A stretch of DNA of 64,000 nt, taken from NCBI RefSeq assembly GCF_036898095.1, contig NC_090751.1, positions 56,439,611-56,503,610 of the forward strand, written 5' to 3'. Position numbers and translations under genes: made by a program. Shown here piece after piece: positions 22,874 through 34,600 of this stretch (its first letter is position 1; each line of letters begins with the position of its first letter). The notes under the pieces are model-generated. The model was not told the DNA's origin. It saw only the letters and a list, made by a program, of their open reading frames with translations, and ran no database searches. The DNA comes from Palaemon carinicauda (lineage: Eukaryota > Arthropoda > Malacostraca > Decapoda > Palaemonidae).

Positions 22874-23356
22874 AACCTCAGGCTCCTTAATGGACAAGTA
22901 GCAGAAGGTCGAGGGCATTGTTACCCGGTCTTAGTCTGCATGAATGAAAAGGTATGTCTGGCCCTTATTCTTTTCTTCATCCTCCCTCTCTTGGGGAAAG
23001 CAGCATCCTGGGTTCTCTGCACAGCTGACCTCAAACCACTGCAGGTAAACCATGTTTCCTTGTGTTCCTAGTATTAAGCTAATACTGTCACGTCCCCATA
23101 CCCTGACAAGGTGGTATTGGGAGAGTCCTAGCCTAAAGTTTCCATCTAAAGGACTACAGGTCAATTTCCTAGGACGAGTCACACTTCATACCTTCACACA
23201 CAGCTTATATAGGCCGCAGCCTTTGCGTAGCAAGGTTCTAGTGAGGTGCAGGGACTCCTTATTGTTGATTGCTGACACACTCAGATACTGAGTCCCCGGG
23301 CAAAGCCAAAAGCCAGTACTGGCTGAGACTTTCCACCCTTCCTAACGGGTGAGTCA
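22874..23356 (+). other. 3' UTR of A2b
   Basis: Non-coding but well conserved with A1, A3 and A4: tccttaatggacaagtagca, the ctgcaggtaaacc block near 23039, ctgtcacgtccccat, ggtggtattggga, and a block near the ICR with ccccgggcaaagccaaaagc. No ORF is supported. Confidence 0.6.
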
Positions 23357-23457
23357 CCCATATTAAATAGCGTGGTTCGTATGTCAGTTACGGAACAAAT
23401 GACAAATTTGTAGGTAATTTGTATTTTTCCTAACTATACAAACCTTAGCTTTTTAAT
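23357..23457. repeat. ICR of A2b
   Basis: Complement of the left end (tcagttacggaacaa) joined to the complement of the right end (atgacaaatttgtaggtaat, then ttgtatttttcc). Same layout as 7867-7968. Confidence 0.85.
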
Positions 23458-23500
23458 CAAACTTGCCCGCCAGCCCTATCCCCCGTGAAGTCCTACCTCT

Positions 23501-23708
23501 AAGCAAATTGAGCTCAAGCACATGTGTGTGTGAGGGGTGGGGGTAGCAAGCTACCCTCCCTACCCCCCGCTAACTAGCGGTGGGGTATTAAACCCTCGGT
23601 AAAATTCTAATGGCTCGTCATTTCAGCTACGCTGAAAGTAATAACCCATATTAAATAGCTAAGGTTTGTATAGTTAGGAAAAATACAAATTACCTACGAA
23701 TTTGTCAT
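23501..23708 (-). repeat. Right ITR of A2b
   Basis: From aagcaaattgagctc through gtagcaagctacc and taactagcgg to gtttgtatagttagg, ending tttgtcat. Inverse of the left ITRs of the family. Confidence 0.85.
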
Positions 23709-24087
23709 ATTTAACTCTTAAGTGAATTTCCAATTATGTTGTTGTCTCTCACCCACCACCAAAGGTGTCAATCAGCCATTCTTATATAACCAGCGGGTAA
23801 ATTTTGTTTAAAAATGATATTTTCATAAAATAAATTTTTCAACATACTCACCTGCTGGTTATATGTTATAATCCCACCTTCCTCCCCTCTAGAGACTAAG
23901 GGGCATGGAAGGTCTGAATTGGTTGGAATTGTTTGGCCTGTCTACCGCCAGGGCGCTAGTGTACACCTGTCATATCTGCGATGGCCACGAGTTTTTGAAT
24001 TTCTGCCGGAGCGTCCAGGGACTATAGCCATTCTTATATAACCAGCGGGTATGTATGTTCAAAAATTTGTTTTATTATGAAAATATC
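23709..24087. repeat. Second family B 3' end (ICR 23775-23874, right ITR 24026-24085)
   Basis: Matches 12972-13362: aactcttaagtgaatt, ggtgtcaatcagccatt, cttatataaccagcgggtaa, the inverse tactcacctgctggttatat, ctctagagacta and a final ataaccagcgggtatgtatg. A2b ends immediately before aactcttaag, so A2b lies inside the 3' part of a family B element. Confidence 0.7.
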
Positions 24088-24220
24088 ATTTTTCCTAACT
24101 ATACAAACCTTAGCTATTTAACCAAACTTGCCCGCTAGCCCTATCCCCCTTGAAGTCCTATCTCCAAGCAAAGTGAGCTCAAGCACAGGTGTGTGAGAGG
24201 TGGGGTGGGGGGGTTGAAAT
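24088..24220 (+). repeat. Family A 3' fragment (ICR end to start of right ITR)
   Basis: tttttcctaactatacaaac, cttagctatttaacc, cttgcccgctagccctat and aagcaaagtgagctcaagca match 7930-8030 of A1. It stops at a G-run near 24200-24220, with no right end beyond. Confidence 0.75.
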
Positions 24221-25038
24221 AAAATAGTGGTTTGTATCTAAGATAGCTTAGTGGGTTGAATGTTATGAAACACACTATTATTTTTTAATTTTATAGCCCT
24301 TAGAGGCCTTAATCTGATATTATTCCTTTCTAGATAATGACAGCAGCCCCCTACATGCAGTATGGAGAGAGAATTAAGGTATTCTCCAGGGAAAGTTAGA
24401 CTTAGTACTGTATGTATATAGGAAAGAAGCTGAGACCATTCTGCTAAGTACATAGAGCAATGAAGGTTGATCATTGCCTGTTACCAGTGTGTAATGGTCT
24501 TTGATGCTGCTCTGTATTCATATTATCTTGCTTTTTAACTAGAAGTATGCTACTGTGTTGTTATATGAGTGTATCATAGACATTAATAGTTCACAGTAGC
24601 GATTGAAATGGAATGGGACTGTGTTCGAGTTTAGTCTGAATTGTTCCAGAATTATTAAAACCCCTTCCAAGAATGAGAGATTTAGGCACTACTGTGGTTG
24701 GACCGAAAATTTTCGATGACACAGAACCTTATCACAGTGCAGGTTTACAATTGGTGATTTTCTGGACTGTTATTGTGGGCCCTCAGAGGCCTGCACGGCA
24801 TCGTGTGTGGCACTATTGTTCAGAATTTAATAATTTTAAGTGACTTTGCAGCTTAGTGATGGACAGTTTTTTAAATATTTACCCCAGAACCAAGTGAACA
24901 TAAAGTGGCTTAGAACAGTTTTTTGCAGTGATTGCCAAACTTTTAATTGTTGTCAACTCCTAAACCCAGTGGATTGTTCATGCAGATTATGAACCACAGT
25001 GTTGCGGGGTTCTCCTTTAAGCTTGAAGTTTGTTTTTA
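24221..25038. other. Interval with no recognised feature
   Basis: AT-rich, with only short open frames such as 24474-24238 on the minus strand. I see no repeat termini or protein motifs. It abuts a family A fragment on the left and the family C left end on the right. Confidence 0.4.
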
Positions 25039-25388
25039 AACATCTGACTTACCTGGTAGTTATATATATATAGCTTAGTCCCTGACGTCACGGCAGAATT
25101 TCAAAACTCGCTGCAATCGCCGATTGGGTAGCCAGGTGTACCACCTGTGCGCCCTCTACCCAGGTACCTGGAACCATTCCAACTATTCCTCAGATTTTCC
25201 CTGCCGCCTCACCAGTGACATCGTTGGAATTTCACTCGCTTTGGCCTGTGTTTTTTGCAGTTAATTTGGTGAAGTACACTTTGGCTTTGGCTTTCGCTCG
25301 TTTTGGTTTTGTTTTTTTGGTATTTTTTTGGCACTGATTAGATATTGTTGGTTTGACCCTTGTTTTAATCCTTTTGGATTTTTTCATA

Positions 25389-27882
25389 ATGTCTGACTCT
25401 TCTTCGAGTATTAGAAGGTGTGTGAGAGGTTGTAAGACCCGGCTTGCTAAAGCCTCTTTAGATCCCCACTCCTTTTGTGTTGAATGCAGAAGTAAATGTT
25501 GCGAGTTGGATGATCGATGTGATGAATGTGTAGTTTTGACTGAGAGTGAGTGGTTGGATTATGACCGCTACGTTCTTAAGCTTAAAAGGGATAGGATCAG
25601 GAGAAATAAAAGTATGTCTCGCTCTTCTAAGAATAGTTCCCCTCCCCTTGTTAACGAGCCTATTGATCCTTCCCCTGTAGTGGTAGTTCTAGATCCCCCT
25701 ACTGTAAAAACTAACGTGCCAACTCTTAAGGATATGATGGTGGCCATTCAAGCCCTTGGTGAAAGAGTAGAGTTTCTCGCAGCGGATAGTACTAAATTAT
25801 GGTCCGATGTGAAAGAATTGAAAAGTGCAAGTGTCAGTGCTAAAATCAGTGCAGTGGAGGGTGCGGCTGCTCGGACCTGTCGTGCTCCTAGCCCCAGACC
25901 TCTTCCAAGCTCCCCAACCCCTGGGAGAAGGAATGTCGACAGACGAAGGGAGGCGAAAGGCGTTAGCTCCCGAGCTCGCCCTCGCCATGGGAAAGGCGAG
26001 GTAAAAGTGTTATCTTCATCGTCGGATGACGCAGCTCCCAGACGGGGCTGGCGTCTTACGTCAAGACCTCTCAAGAGGAAGATTTTCGCTGTTGAGCAGC
26101 GTCGTGTTATAACGCGTCAGGCTCCAGGTTGCAGCCATTGGAGCAGTCTTTAGCATTTTCCTTCCTGCTCCGAGGGAAGTTCTCCTGCCAAGCGGCTATC
26201 TACTTCGGTAGGAGATAAAAGGAGGTTGGAAGATGTCAGCCATCCCCGACGGTAGGAGACAAACAGTTGTCGGAGGCTTTCATGACTTCTGTACATGCTC
26301 CTCCTCCTCCTTCGGATTGGTACTCGTCTCCTGAACGTTCAGCAGTTTCCTTGAGCGATGTGGGGAGAGAATTAGTTGAGGAAGCAGCTTCTTCTGTCTG
26401 TCCCCAGCAGCAAGTTACTCCGAATTTAAGTGTGCTTCAGGATATGCAGCAAAAGCTCTCCTCCCTCATGAAGGTCTGGCAGCCTGCAGACAAGAAGAGA
26501 GTTGCTCGTCATGGCGCCGAGCGTCAAGAATCTACATGCCATGACACCAAGCGTCAGAAAGCCAGCCGTCAAGAGGGTCATGATGCCGAGCATCAAGAGG
26601 TTGGACTATATCACGCCAAGCGTCGGGAAGCTGGAAGTCATGACGCGGAGCATCAGGAAGTTGGACGTCGTGACGCCGAGCGTCAAAACCTTGGACGTCA
26701 TGAAGCCGAACGTCAAGAACGCGGACGTCATGGCTCCGAGCGGCAAGTTTTTGGACACCATGACTCCAGGCGTCATGAAATTGGACGCCATGACTCCAGG
26801 AGTCACAAGAAGAAAGAGGAGTTGACGTCGAGGAAACAGGACGTCTCTACTTCGGTACGAGAACTGTCAGAAGAAGGGAACGACGACTGTCACCTTTCCC
26901 TGAGTTATCCCTTAGAGGAGGTTTCCGAAGAAGAGGACCCAAAGAACCACCATTCTTTGGCAGACTTGAAAAGACTCATGAGAGTTTTTTCTGAGGTTTT
27001 TCCTGAGAACTTTGTACCTGCTGCTCCTCGTTCCCCACCTTCAGAATTTACGCTCGGGAAAGCTTCGAAGGAGTCCCATTTTATGAAGATGGTTTTGTCC
27101 GTTCATCCAAGAGAGCCTTAAAGGTGATGGGGGACTTGATGCAATCTAAGAAAGACCAGGGAAAAATAATTTTCTCATTTCCTCCGGCCAGATTAGCATC
27201 CAGATCGAGTATTTGGTACGAAACTGGAGAAGCTCTCGGCCTGGGAGTCCCTGCCTCTGCCCAAGGGGACTTCTCGAGTCTGGTGGACGCCCCTCGTCGG
27301 ACGGCCATGAAGATGGTTAAAGTTTTTTGGTCAACTTCTGAGTTGGATCACCTTCTCAAGGGCATTTTCAGAGCATTCGAAGTGTTTAATTTCCTCGATT
27401 GGACTCTGGGAGCCTCGGGGAAAAAGATGGATTCGTTGAAAGATGTTGACACAGAAGGTCTCGTCCACTCTATGTCTTGTATGGACAAGGCGTTGAGAGA
27501 TGGGTCCAATGAGTTAGCGGCACTTTTCTTGGCAGGTGTCCTTAAGAAAAGGACCCAAATGTGCGCTTTTCTGGCGAATGGGGTCACGCCCATGCAGAAA
27601 TCTGAACTGCTTTATGCTCCTCTTTCTTCGCTCCTTTTCCCGCAAAATCTGGTCAGAGAAGTCTCTTCCGCATTAGCCCAAAAGGCTACACAGGACTTAG
27701 TTTCTAAGACAGCGAGAAAGGTTCCGCCTACATCCTTCTCGAGTCGTAAAACTAAGGAGGAAACACCATCCCATCAGTTTTCCCAGCCCTTTCGGGGGAA
27801 AACCTTCGGCAGAAGTAGTACCAGACCCGAGGGAAGGAGATCGAAGAGGAGAGGCTCAAGACAAGTACGAATCAGGGTCTGA
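25389..27882 (+). pseudogene. gag-like ORF1 of family C, disrupted
   Basis: The ATG at 25389 gives MSDSSSSIRRCVRGC, then DPHSFCVECRSKCCELDD and RCDECVVLTESEW. This Cys pattern matches the family A gag start (DPH-x2-C-x2-C and D-E-C before a Trp). The first frame ends at 26153. The second (26267-27121) holds ten or so units of about 10-11 residues such as VGRRDAERQN and LGRHEAERQE, then an acidic stretch. The third (27124-27882) is the conserved domain (FNFLDWTLGASGKKMDSL, AALFLAGVLKKRTQMCAFL) and a basic tail (KTFGRSSTRPEGRRSKRRGS). The sequence identifies a DIRS gag by layout; two frame breaks make it a pseudogene. Confidence 0.75.
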
Positions 27883-27901
27883 CAGCATTCGTCTTCAGAC
27901 A

Positions 27902-29312
27902 GTGGTAGGAGCCAGACTAGCCAACTTCTGGCAAGTATGGGAGAAGAGAGGAGCAGACCTTTGGTCTGTTCAGTTACTCAAGGAGGGATACAAAACCCCT
28001 TTCCTAGGAAAACCTCCTTTAGTAGTAACTCTCAAAGATTTCTCGGCCAGATACAGAGAGGAATCAAAGTACAGGCGATTCAACAGCAAATGTCGCTTGT
28101 TCCTGGTTCCCAAGAACTCGAGGGGATGGAGACCAGTCCTGGATGTGAGTGCGCTCAACGTCTTCGTACGGAAGACGAAATTCACATTGGAAACAACAAA
28201 ATCAGTCCTAGCAGCAGTCAGACAGGACGACTGGATGGTCTCGTTAGACCTTCAGGATGCGTATTTCCATATCCCCATCCATCCGAACTTCAAGAAATAC
28301 CTGAGGTTCGTGTACAAAGAGGAGGTATTCCAGTTTCGGGCTATTTGTTTCGGACTAAGCACCGCGCCTTAAATCTTCACAAAGTTGATGTCCAATGTAG
28401 TGGGAATGCTGCATTCGAGAGGTATCAGAGCCCCTCTGTATCTGGATGACTGGCTCCTCAGAGCTCATTCCTACAGTCGCTGCCTGGTGGATTTGCAGAT
28501 GATGTTGAATTTATCAGAGGAACTGGGTCTTCTGATAAACAAGGACAAGTCGCAACCGACCCCATCCCAAGAGATTTTGTACTTGGGGATGGAGATTCAG
28601 AGTAGAGCTTTTCGGGCTTTTCCGTCTGCCTCAAGGATGGAACAAGCCCTGGTGAAACTTCACAGCTTTCTAGGGAAACGAACGTGCTCTGCGAGGGAAT
28701 AGATAAGCCTACTGGGGACCCTTTCCTCGCTGGAGCAGTTTGTCTCCCTGGGAAGACTGAATCTTCGCCCTATTCAGTTCCACCTCAATCTACATTGGAA
28801 CAAGGGAATGGAACTGGAGACAAAGTGTATCCCCATTTCAGAGTCCACGAAGCAATGTCTTCGGTGGTGGAACGACCCCGTCAAGCTTCAAGACTCGGGG
28901 TGGGGAGCAACACTGGGAAAGTTGGAGATCTCGGGTTCCTGGACAAAAGAAGAGGAGACCCTCCATATAAATCAGAAGTAGCTGTTGGCAGTCTTGTTAG
29001 CTCTCAAAAGATTCGAAGATTCAGTTCTGAACAGGGTGGTACAAGTCAACTCCGACAACACTACGGCGTTGGCCTACATAGACTTGAGGTCTCTTTACGA
29101 GACGTCGAGAGAGCTCCTTTACTAGTCAAGAGAAAGAAATGTGAGTCTAGTCACAAGATTCATTCAAGGGGAAAGAAATGTGATGGCAGACAGTCTGAGC
29201 AGAAAGGGTCAAGTCTTGTGTACAGAAGCCTTTCTATCATCTTCTTGTATCTTAGCCATAATGGTAAGAAGACAATCGAAGATAGAATCATCCATGTCTG
29301 GATTCCGGTAGA
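27902..29312 (+). pseudogene. Reverse transcriptase-RNase H of family C, truncated
   Basis: RT motifs are clear: LFLVPKNSRGWRPVLDVS, motif A (MVSLDLQDAYFHIPIHP), motif B (FRAICFGLSTAP) and motif C (PLYLDDWLLRAHS). A stop (AP-stop, near 28370) interrupts motif B, where other copies have Gln. After 28680 the frame shifts repeatedly, but RNase H traces remain: DSGWGATLGKLE, VVQVNSDNTTALAYIDL and RNVMADSLSRKG near 29170-29210. The sequence ends at the LINE junction. It is clearly a separate family from A, with only the catalytic core conserved. Confidence 0.8.
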
Positions 29313-30430
29313 TCGAACATGACATTCACATTGATAGCAGGACTTACGAGAAGCAGGGTACTGGTTCCTGATATACACCGCCATTCCCCTGGCCCTAGGG
29401 ATGGCATCACGTTCTAACATAATTGGCTTCTTAAAACCAGTTATAAGGAGGTCAGATGAGTGCCTCATATTAGAAACCAAAGTTTCTGAGCACAAAAGAA
29501 TATCATACTGTCTGGATGCAACTGTAAGGTCTTGGATATTTGCATGAAGACCACGAATATTGCAATACAGAAGACGACATTGACGAAATCTAGGAGGTAC
29601 TGGTCCCGGATTTCGCTCAATGTCTCCAGACAGCATAAGAATTTATAGAAATAAAAAAAGAGACATCATACTTAAAAACTAGATTAACAAGAATTATAAT
29701 GAAAACAATTGTAAATAAAGTGATTGATGATACCCATAGACTATAGTAAAAAGTCGGAAAAACTGGTCAACATGGAGGAGCCGATACACCATGCAAGGCT
29801 AAATACCCTCCAGGATAGTCACTTCAACTGAAGGGAGGACAGTAAGGATGGTTTTGAGAAGAAAAAGAATCAGAAAAAGGAAAAGACAACCTCTTGATAA
29901 ACCACCAGGCATCCTTGCCTTCTATTAAGCCTGCCCAACACACCATTTCATTAAAACAAGAGGAAGAAAAAAAAATAATAAGATAGAATAGTGTGCCCGA
30001 GTGCACCCTCAAGCAAGAGAACTCTAACCCAAGACAGTGGAAGACCATGGTACAGAGGTTATGGCACTACTTAAGACTGGAGAACAATGGTTTAATTTTG
30101 GAGTGTCCTCCTCCTAGAAGAGCTGCTTACCATAGCTAAAGAGTCTCTTCTACCCTTACCAAGAGGAAAGTACACTGAACAAATTGCAGTACAGTAATCA
30201 ACTCCTTGGGTGAAGAAGTGTTTAGTATCTCATTGTTGTCAGGTGTATGAGGAAAGACGAGAATATGTAAAGAATATGCCAGACTATTCTGTGTAAGTGT
30301 AGGCAAAGAAAAAATAATCCGTAACTAGAGAGAGGGATCCAATGCATTACTGTATGGCCAGTCAAAGGATCCAATACCTCTCTAGTGGTAGTATCTTAAC
30401 GGGCGGCTGGTGCCCTGGCCAACTACTACC
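29313..30430 (-). mobile_element. 5' part of a LINE (non-LTR retrotransposon), 3'-truncated
   Basis: On the minus strand, 30430 to about 29640 is a long 5' UTR. It shares blocks with 47255-47690, including caccctcaagcaagaga, gcagcagg-free blocks such as agagctgcttaccatagct, and ttgttgtcaggtgtatgag. The start of the ORF follows (29636 downward). The element breaks off inside the endonuclease region at about 29313, joined to family C. Normal LINE insertion truncates the 5' end, so loss of the 3' end points to a later deletion or rearrangement. The LINE clade is uncertain; a CR1-like origin is my best guess. Confidence 0.65.
29318..29636 (-). pseudogene. LINE ORF start with the endonuclease N-terminus
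   Basis: Starting at 29636 the protein reads MLSGDIERNPGPVPPRF, then CRLLYCNIRGLHANIQDL, YDILLCSETLVS and RARGMAVYIRNQYP. The sequences CNIRGLH..N and LLCSETLVS are typical of the N-terminus of LINE apurinic-type endonucleases, with the Asn and Glu metal-site residues visible. It is cut off after about 105 residues, where the reading passes into DIRS sequence. Confidence 0.7.
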
Positions 30431-30439
30431 ATAGGAACC

Positions 30440-30859
30440 CCCCTCCCTGGTAAAGCCAAAAGCCAGTTTGAGAGGAACGTCCACCCTCCTAATGGGTGAG
30501 TCACCCCTTAATAAATAGTGTGGGTTCGTATTCCAGTTACGGAACAAATGACAAATTTGGAGATAATTTGTAGTTTTCCTACTGATAAAAACCTTTAGCT
30601 ATTTATACAAACTTACCTGCCAGCCCTATCCCCCTTGAAGTCCTGCCCCCAAGCAAAGCGAGCTAAATCACCGGTGTGTGAGTGGGACCGGTAGCAAGCT
30701 ACCCCCATCTACCCCCGGTAACTAGCGGTATGGGTAGTTAACCCTCACTAAGATTTTAGTGGCCTGCTCTTTCAGCTTTGCTAAAAGTAATAACCCTTAA
30801 TAAATAGCTAAAGGTTTGTATCATTAGGAAAAATACAAATTATCTCTGAATTTGTCATT
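30440..30859 (+). repeat. Family A 3' fragment: ICR and right ITR
   Basis: ccctggtaaagccaaaagcc, gtgagtcacc, the ICR (cagttacggaacaaatgaca, aatttggagataatttg) and a right ITR (gtagcaagctaccc, taactagcggta, ttaggaaaaatacaaattat) ending tttgtcat at 30859. No coding part of this copy is present; the LINE 5' end abuts it on the left. Confidence 0.8.
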
Positions 30860-30895
30860 TTATATACTGTATATTAAAACATTCTTGTAATGTTT

Positions 30896-30954
<59 letters not shown>

Positions 30955-31335
30955 AGCAACTCTTTTCAGTGAATGCTGCTGTTTGTGTGACAGCTTAGTG
31001 TGGCAGGTTCTCAATGGTGGAGAACCTTCTCTTACAATTTCCCCCCCCCCACCTCGGATGCCTGACAACTCGTAGGCTGGTGGCTTTCCGAGTGACTACC
31101 TCCGCCGCAAGGGAATCATCATCGTATGGATACTCCTTCTCAGTTCAGATGTTAATGTCGCTGTCTCCCTGTGAGGTCTTGGAGGAAGACCACTTGTGAC
31201 CTACCTAGAGCTTAATTTCTGTCTTGCTCTTCCTCACTGACAAAGCAGGTCTCCCTTGTTTCGTGGGCGGCTGGCAAATCTTCTGGGGTTAGGTTGCTCT
31301 CTCTCCGCTCCAACTTACCGGCCATTTAACATGAT
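30860..31335. repeat. Spacer repeat S1 between family A elements
   Basis: After a (TA)n run (30899-30951) this holds tgtgacagcttagtgtggca, ggttctcaatgg, tccgccgcaagggaatcatc and tcttcctcactgaca. Related blocks recur at 42370-42720 just left of A4. It has no protein-coding match and no clear termini. In both places it lies between a family A right end and the next family A left end. Confidence 0.7.
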
Positions 31336-31523
31336 TTGTTCCGTAACTGAAATACAAACCACGCTATTTAATATGGGTATTACTTTCAGCGTAGCTGAAA
31401 TGACGAGTCATTAGAATTTTAACGAGGGTTTACTACCCCCTCGCTAGTTAGCGAGGGGGTAGGGAGGGGTAGCTTGTTACCCCTCCCCCCCTCACACACC
31501 TGCGATTAGCTCACTTTGCTTTT
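31336..31523 (+). repeat. Left ITR of A3
   Basis: ttgttccgtaactgaaatac, cagcgtagctgaaatgacga, ctcgctagttagcgaggggg and tagctcactttgcttttgg. The central part forms a perfect-looking short palindrome around ctagttagcg. Confidence 0.85.
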
Positions 31524-31635
31524 GGCTCGGGTGATGATCAGACGTGTCTGCTCCCACCCTCGCCTACTTTGACAGCCTTTGATCTTTGTTTTTGCTTTTT
31601 CTTTTATACAGTGTGTTTGAAAGTTGGCCTCTACC

Positions 31636-34600
31636 ATGCGGAAGTGTCCCGGCTTACCTGATAGCCCTTGCGGAACTTATATGTCGGCGGTGGACACCGA
31701 CCCTCACACCTTGTGTCCTTTTTGCAGGAGCCAACAGTGTGAAAGAAATAAAGTATGTGATGAGTGTAGGGAGTGGTCTACCTCCCAGTGGGGGAGGTTT
31801 TCCCGGCGCCGGAAGAAGTCCAAACGGGATATTTCTCCTTCAGGGGTTTCCTTAAAGAGAGAAAATCCCAAGGACTCTTCTTCCGTAGCCCGAACCTCCT
31901 CCAAAGCTCCCACTCGATTTGTCTCTCCCGAGAGGCCGTCGAGTGGTAGCGTAGGCCGTACTTACGTTCACCAACCCCGGGGTTCGGGAGAGGGAGTTGC
32001 CTCCCATAGCGAGGCAGCTCCTCCTCCTCCCCCGGGGGAGGATGTTTCTGATAACAATGTGTGTAACAATGATTTGTTACAGCTTTGGGCTTCCTTGGGG
32101 CTTCAGGGTTCGCCCTCCAAGGAAGCCCTGTTTGACATACTGTAATCAGGTTGGGGGCTGCTGTCAAACAGTCGCCGACGGTAGCAGAGGTTGATCCTCT
32201 TGTCTATCGTCGATGTTGTTGTGGCAGGGGCTTCCGACGAGTTAGGTCAAACCCCTGCTATGGTTCCTGATGCAGCTGAAGACTTTTCCTCCCTCCGAAC
32301 ATCCTTTGAGGGAAGAGCTAAGTCCAACGGTCTCTCCTGCAGGTGATTCTCCCCCTCGGGTGAGTTGACTCACAGAGACTCCTCTTCGGAGGACTGCCGA
32401 TGGTCTGCCTGCTGCCCCCAGAGGACGTATCAGACGGAAAGCTGCCCTCCTCTTCGCCGTAGAGGCCTTCCTTCTCCCCACAAGGGAGTTAGGAGGCGCC
32501 TGTTCGGTTCTTCGTCTTCGCAGTCCCCCGCAGAGGATCCTCCTTGCCGTGCACCGACCGTTGCAGCTGTATCTCTGGACCTCTCTGCAGATCGTTCACG
32601 ATCTCCTTCGCCTGCCAGGTCTGCTGACCTCCCATCTCCGTTCCTGGCCGCTGACGGGCTGGGAGCGCCCATGCACCCCGTTATCCAACGGGCATCGGTC
32701 CCTTCGGGGCAAAAGAGGCTTTCTCACATTGTGAGTAAGTCCCTTAAGCGCCAGGTATCCCCTGCACGCCCAAATTCTCCTGCACGTCCACGCACAATGG
32801 CGCGCAAGCGCTCTCCTGCTGTTCCTGAGACATCACTTCAGAGACCTCCTGTTCCAGGGACAACGCGCCAGCGATCTCCTGTTGCTGAGAATATGCGCCA
32901 GCGCTCACCTGCGCGCCAGTGCTCACCTGCGCGCCAGTGCTCACCTGCGCGCCAGCGCTCACCTGTACGCCAGCGCACATCTGCGCCACGCGCGCCCACG
33001 ATCGCCTGCTCGCCAGCACTCTTCACTTACGCGCCAACGTTCACTGGATCTGGGCGCAGGAGGGAAAAATCTTTCTTCTCCTTCCCGTCAGCGATCTTCT
33101 ACGCGTCTTCGGACCTCGCCTGCTCGTCAGCCCTCGCCTGCACACCATCGCATGCAGTCTCCATCGCGCGCACCTGTTCCAGCTCCTGCTGTGCACCCAC
33201 GCGCTAGGGGTATTTCCCCTGCGCGTGCGCGCACGCCTTCTAGAGCTCAGCGAGATCCTGCGCGAGCTCCTGCGCGCCCACGCGCGCGAGCAAACACCTC
33301 CGTGCACGCAAGCGCTTGCACACCCTTCGGAGCACCCTCTGCTTTTGCCAGATCGCGCACCTGCGCACCACCGATCACCTGCGCACCACCGATCACCTGC
33401 GCGCCACCGATCACCAGCGCGCCACCGATCACCTGCGCGCCATTGCTCGCCAGCACGCCAACGTGCCCACTCGCCCAGGCGTCGTAGATCGCCTACGAGC
33501 CTCCTAGCCTGTGCGCAGTCACTTGCCTGCGCGCCCTGCGCGCCATCGCTCGCCAGTGCGCCATCGCTCTCCTGCATGCCAGCGCTCGCCTGCGCGCCCT
33601 CGCCATCATCTCCGCGTGCCCGCGCGAACTAGGGAAAATCCCATCGCGCAAGCGCCAGCGCAAGCGCCAGCGCGATACCCAGCGCGATTCCCATTGGGAT
33701 TCACAGCGCGAGCGCCCGCGCGAAGCTACAGGAACGAGAGCCTCCAGGTCGTCATCTTCACGTTCCCCCCCCCCGCAAGCGCAGATCAGCGCTCCCGCAG
33801 GAGGGGAAATCTCCGGATAGGTCCAGGAACCAACCTTCTTCTTCCCTTTCCTTTCAGGCAGGCCCAGTTGTAGTTTCTACTCCGAAGGATCGCCCGATCC
33901 CCTTCCCTCCAGAGGAAGTCTCTGACAGCACAGCTGTCAGTAAGCAGCCATGGTTCGGGTCCCTTGTCAGAGCCGTCATGCAGGCTTTCAAACCTGCCTT
34001 CTCTGAGTTGGGCCTCAAATCAATGGCAGCTCCGACCCCACTGAAGAGGAAGACAGGAGTAGAAGTCGTGGTAACTTCTCCCAGGGCCAAGCTGGCTCCC
34101 TGGAAGTCCTTGAGGAAGGCTCTTTCCCCCCCCCCAGACTTTCTCTCCCTCTCCTGTGGTCAAGGATTTTCCGTCCTCACGGGAGTCTACCGAGGTGAGA
34201 CGTTCTCCCATCGCACCAATGGGAGAAACCCCACCTCGTGCAGGAGAATCGTCCCGGGTTGGGGCGGAGAAGAGCCCACAGACGTCGTCGTTGGAGTCCT
34301 GTATTCCTCCCAGGAAGGAACCTAAGAACTCTAAGACCATCCCCAAGTCATCCTCAAGGATTCGACCAGAGCCAACAAGACCCGCAGAGAACGTCCACGT
34401 GTCCCCCCAAGAAGAGCCTTTGGGGACGGGAGACTTTGCTGCCAGTTCTCCAGGAGGGAAGCCACAGGAGTCAGAGCATGCCTTCTGTCAGGTTCTGACC
34501 CTGATGAGGCATCTCAACGGGTTCCCGGATCCTGAGATTCCTCCTCGAGAGGGCAAGGACACGGTCCTGGACTGAGTCTTTGGCACTCAGAAGCCCGCTA

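Larger units (their letters stand above)
13517..23708 (+). mobile_element. Chimeric DIRS-like element A2 (A2a plus A2b)
   Basis: This begins with a left ITR at 13517 and ends with a right ITR at 23708, but it is 10.2 kb long. Gag C-terminal sequence and the RT start occur twice. A2a (13517 to about 18203) holds a divergent gag and the first part of RT. At about 18198-18210 RT stops mid-motif and the sequence returns to the gag repeat region of a second copy, A2b, which runs through pol, YR, ICR and right ITR. The left flank is AT-rich sequence after a family B 3' end, while the right flank is internal to another family B 3' end. One insertion of a single element does not explain this; recombination between two copies or a large deletion does. 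Confidence 0.8.
25039..29312 (+). mobile_element. DIRS-like retrotransposon, family C, 3'-truncated
   Basis: The left end near 25039 (acatctgacttacctggtag, tatatatatatagctta, cagaatttcaaaactcgc) resembles the inverted end of family B (cttacccgctggttatata), so B and C are related. It is followed by a leader with a polypyrimidine-AG (ttttttgcag at 25251-25260), gag, RT and RNase H. At about 29312 the RNase H/pol sequence is cut by a minus-strand LINE fragment. No YR, ICR or right ITR of this copy is seen. The left boundary is approximate. Confidence 0.75.

Noticed and set aside
24900..25035. Homology between 24900-25035 and 52660-52750
   Set aside because: Only short shared phrases around taagcttga; too little to claim a repeat by eye.
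32744..33577. Minus-strand frames of repeated Ala-Gly-Glu-Arg-Trp units (for example 33041-33577)
   Set aside because: Reverse readings of the A3 gag repeat region, with no independent support.
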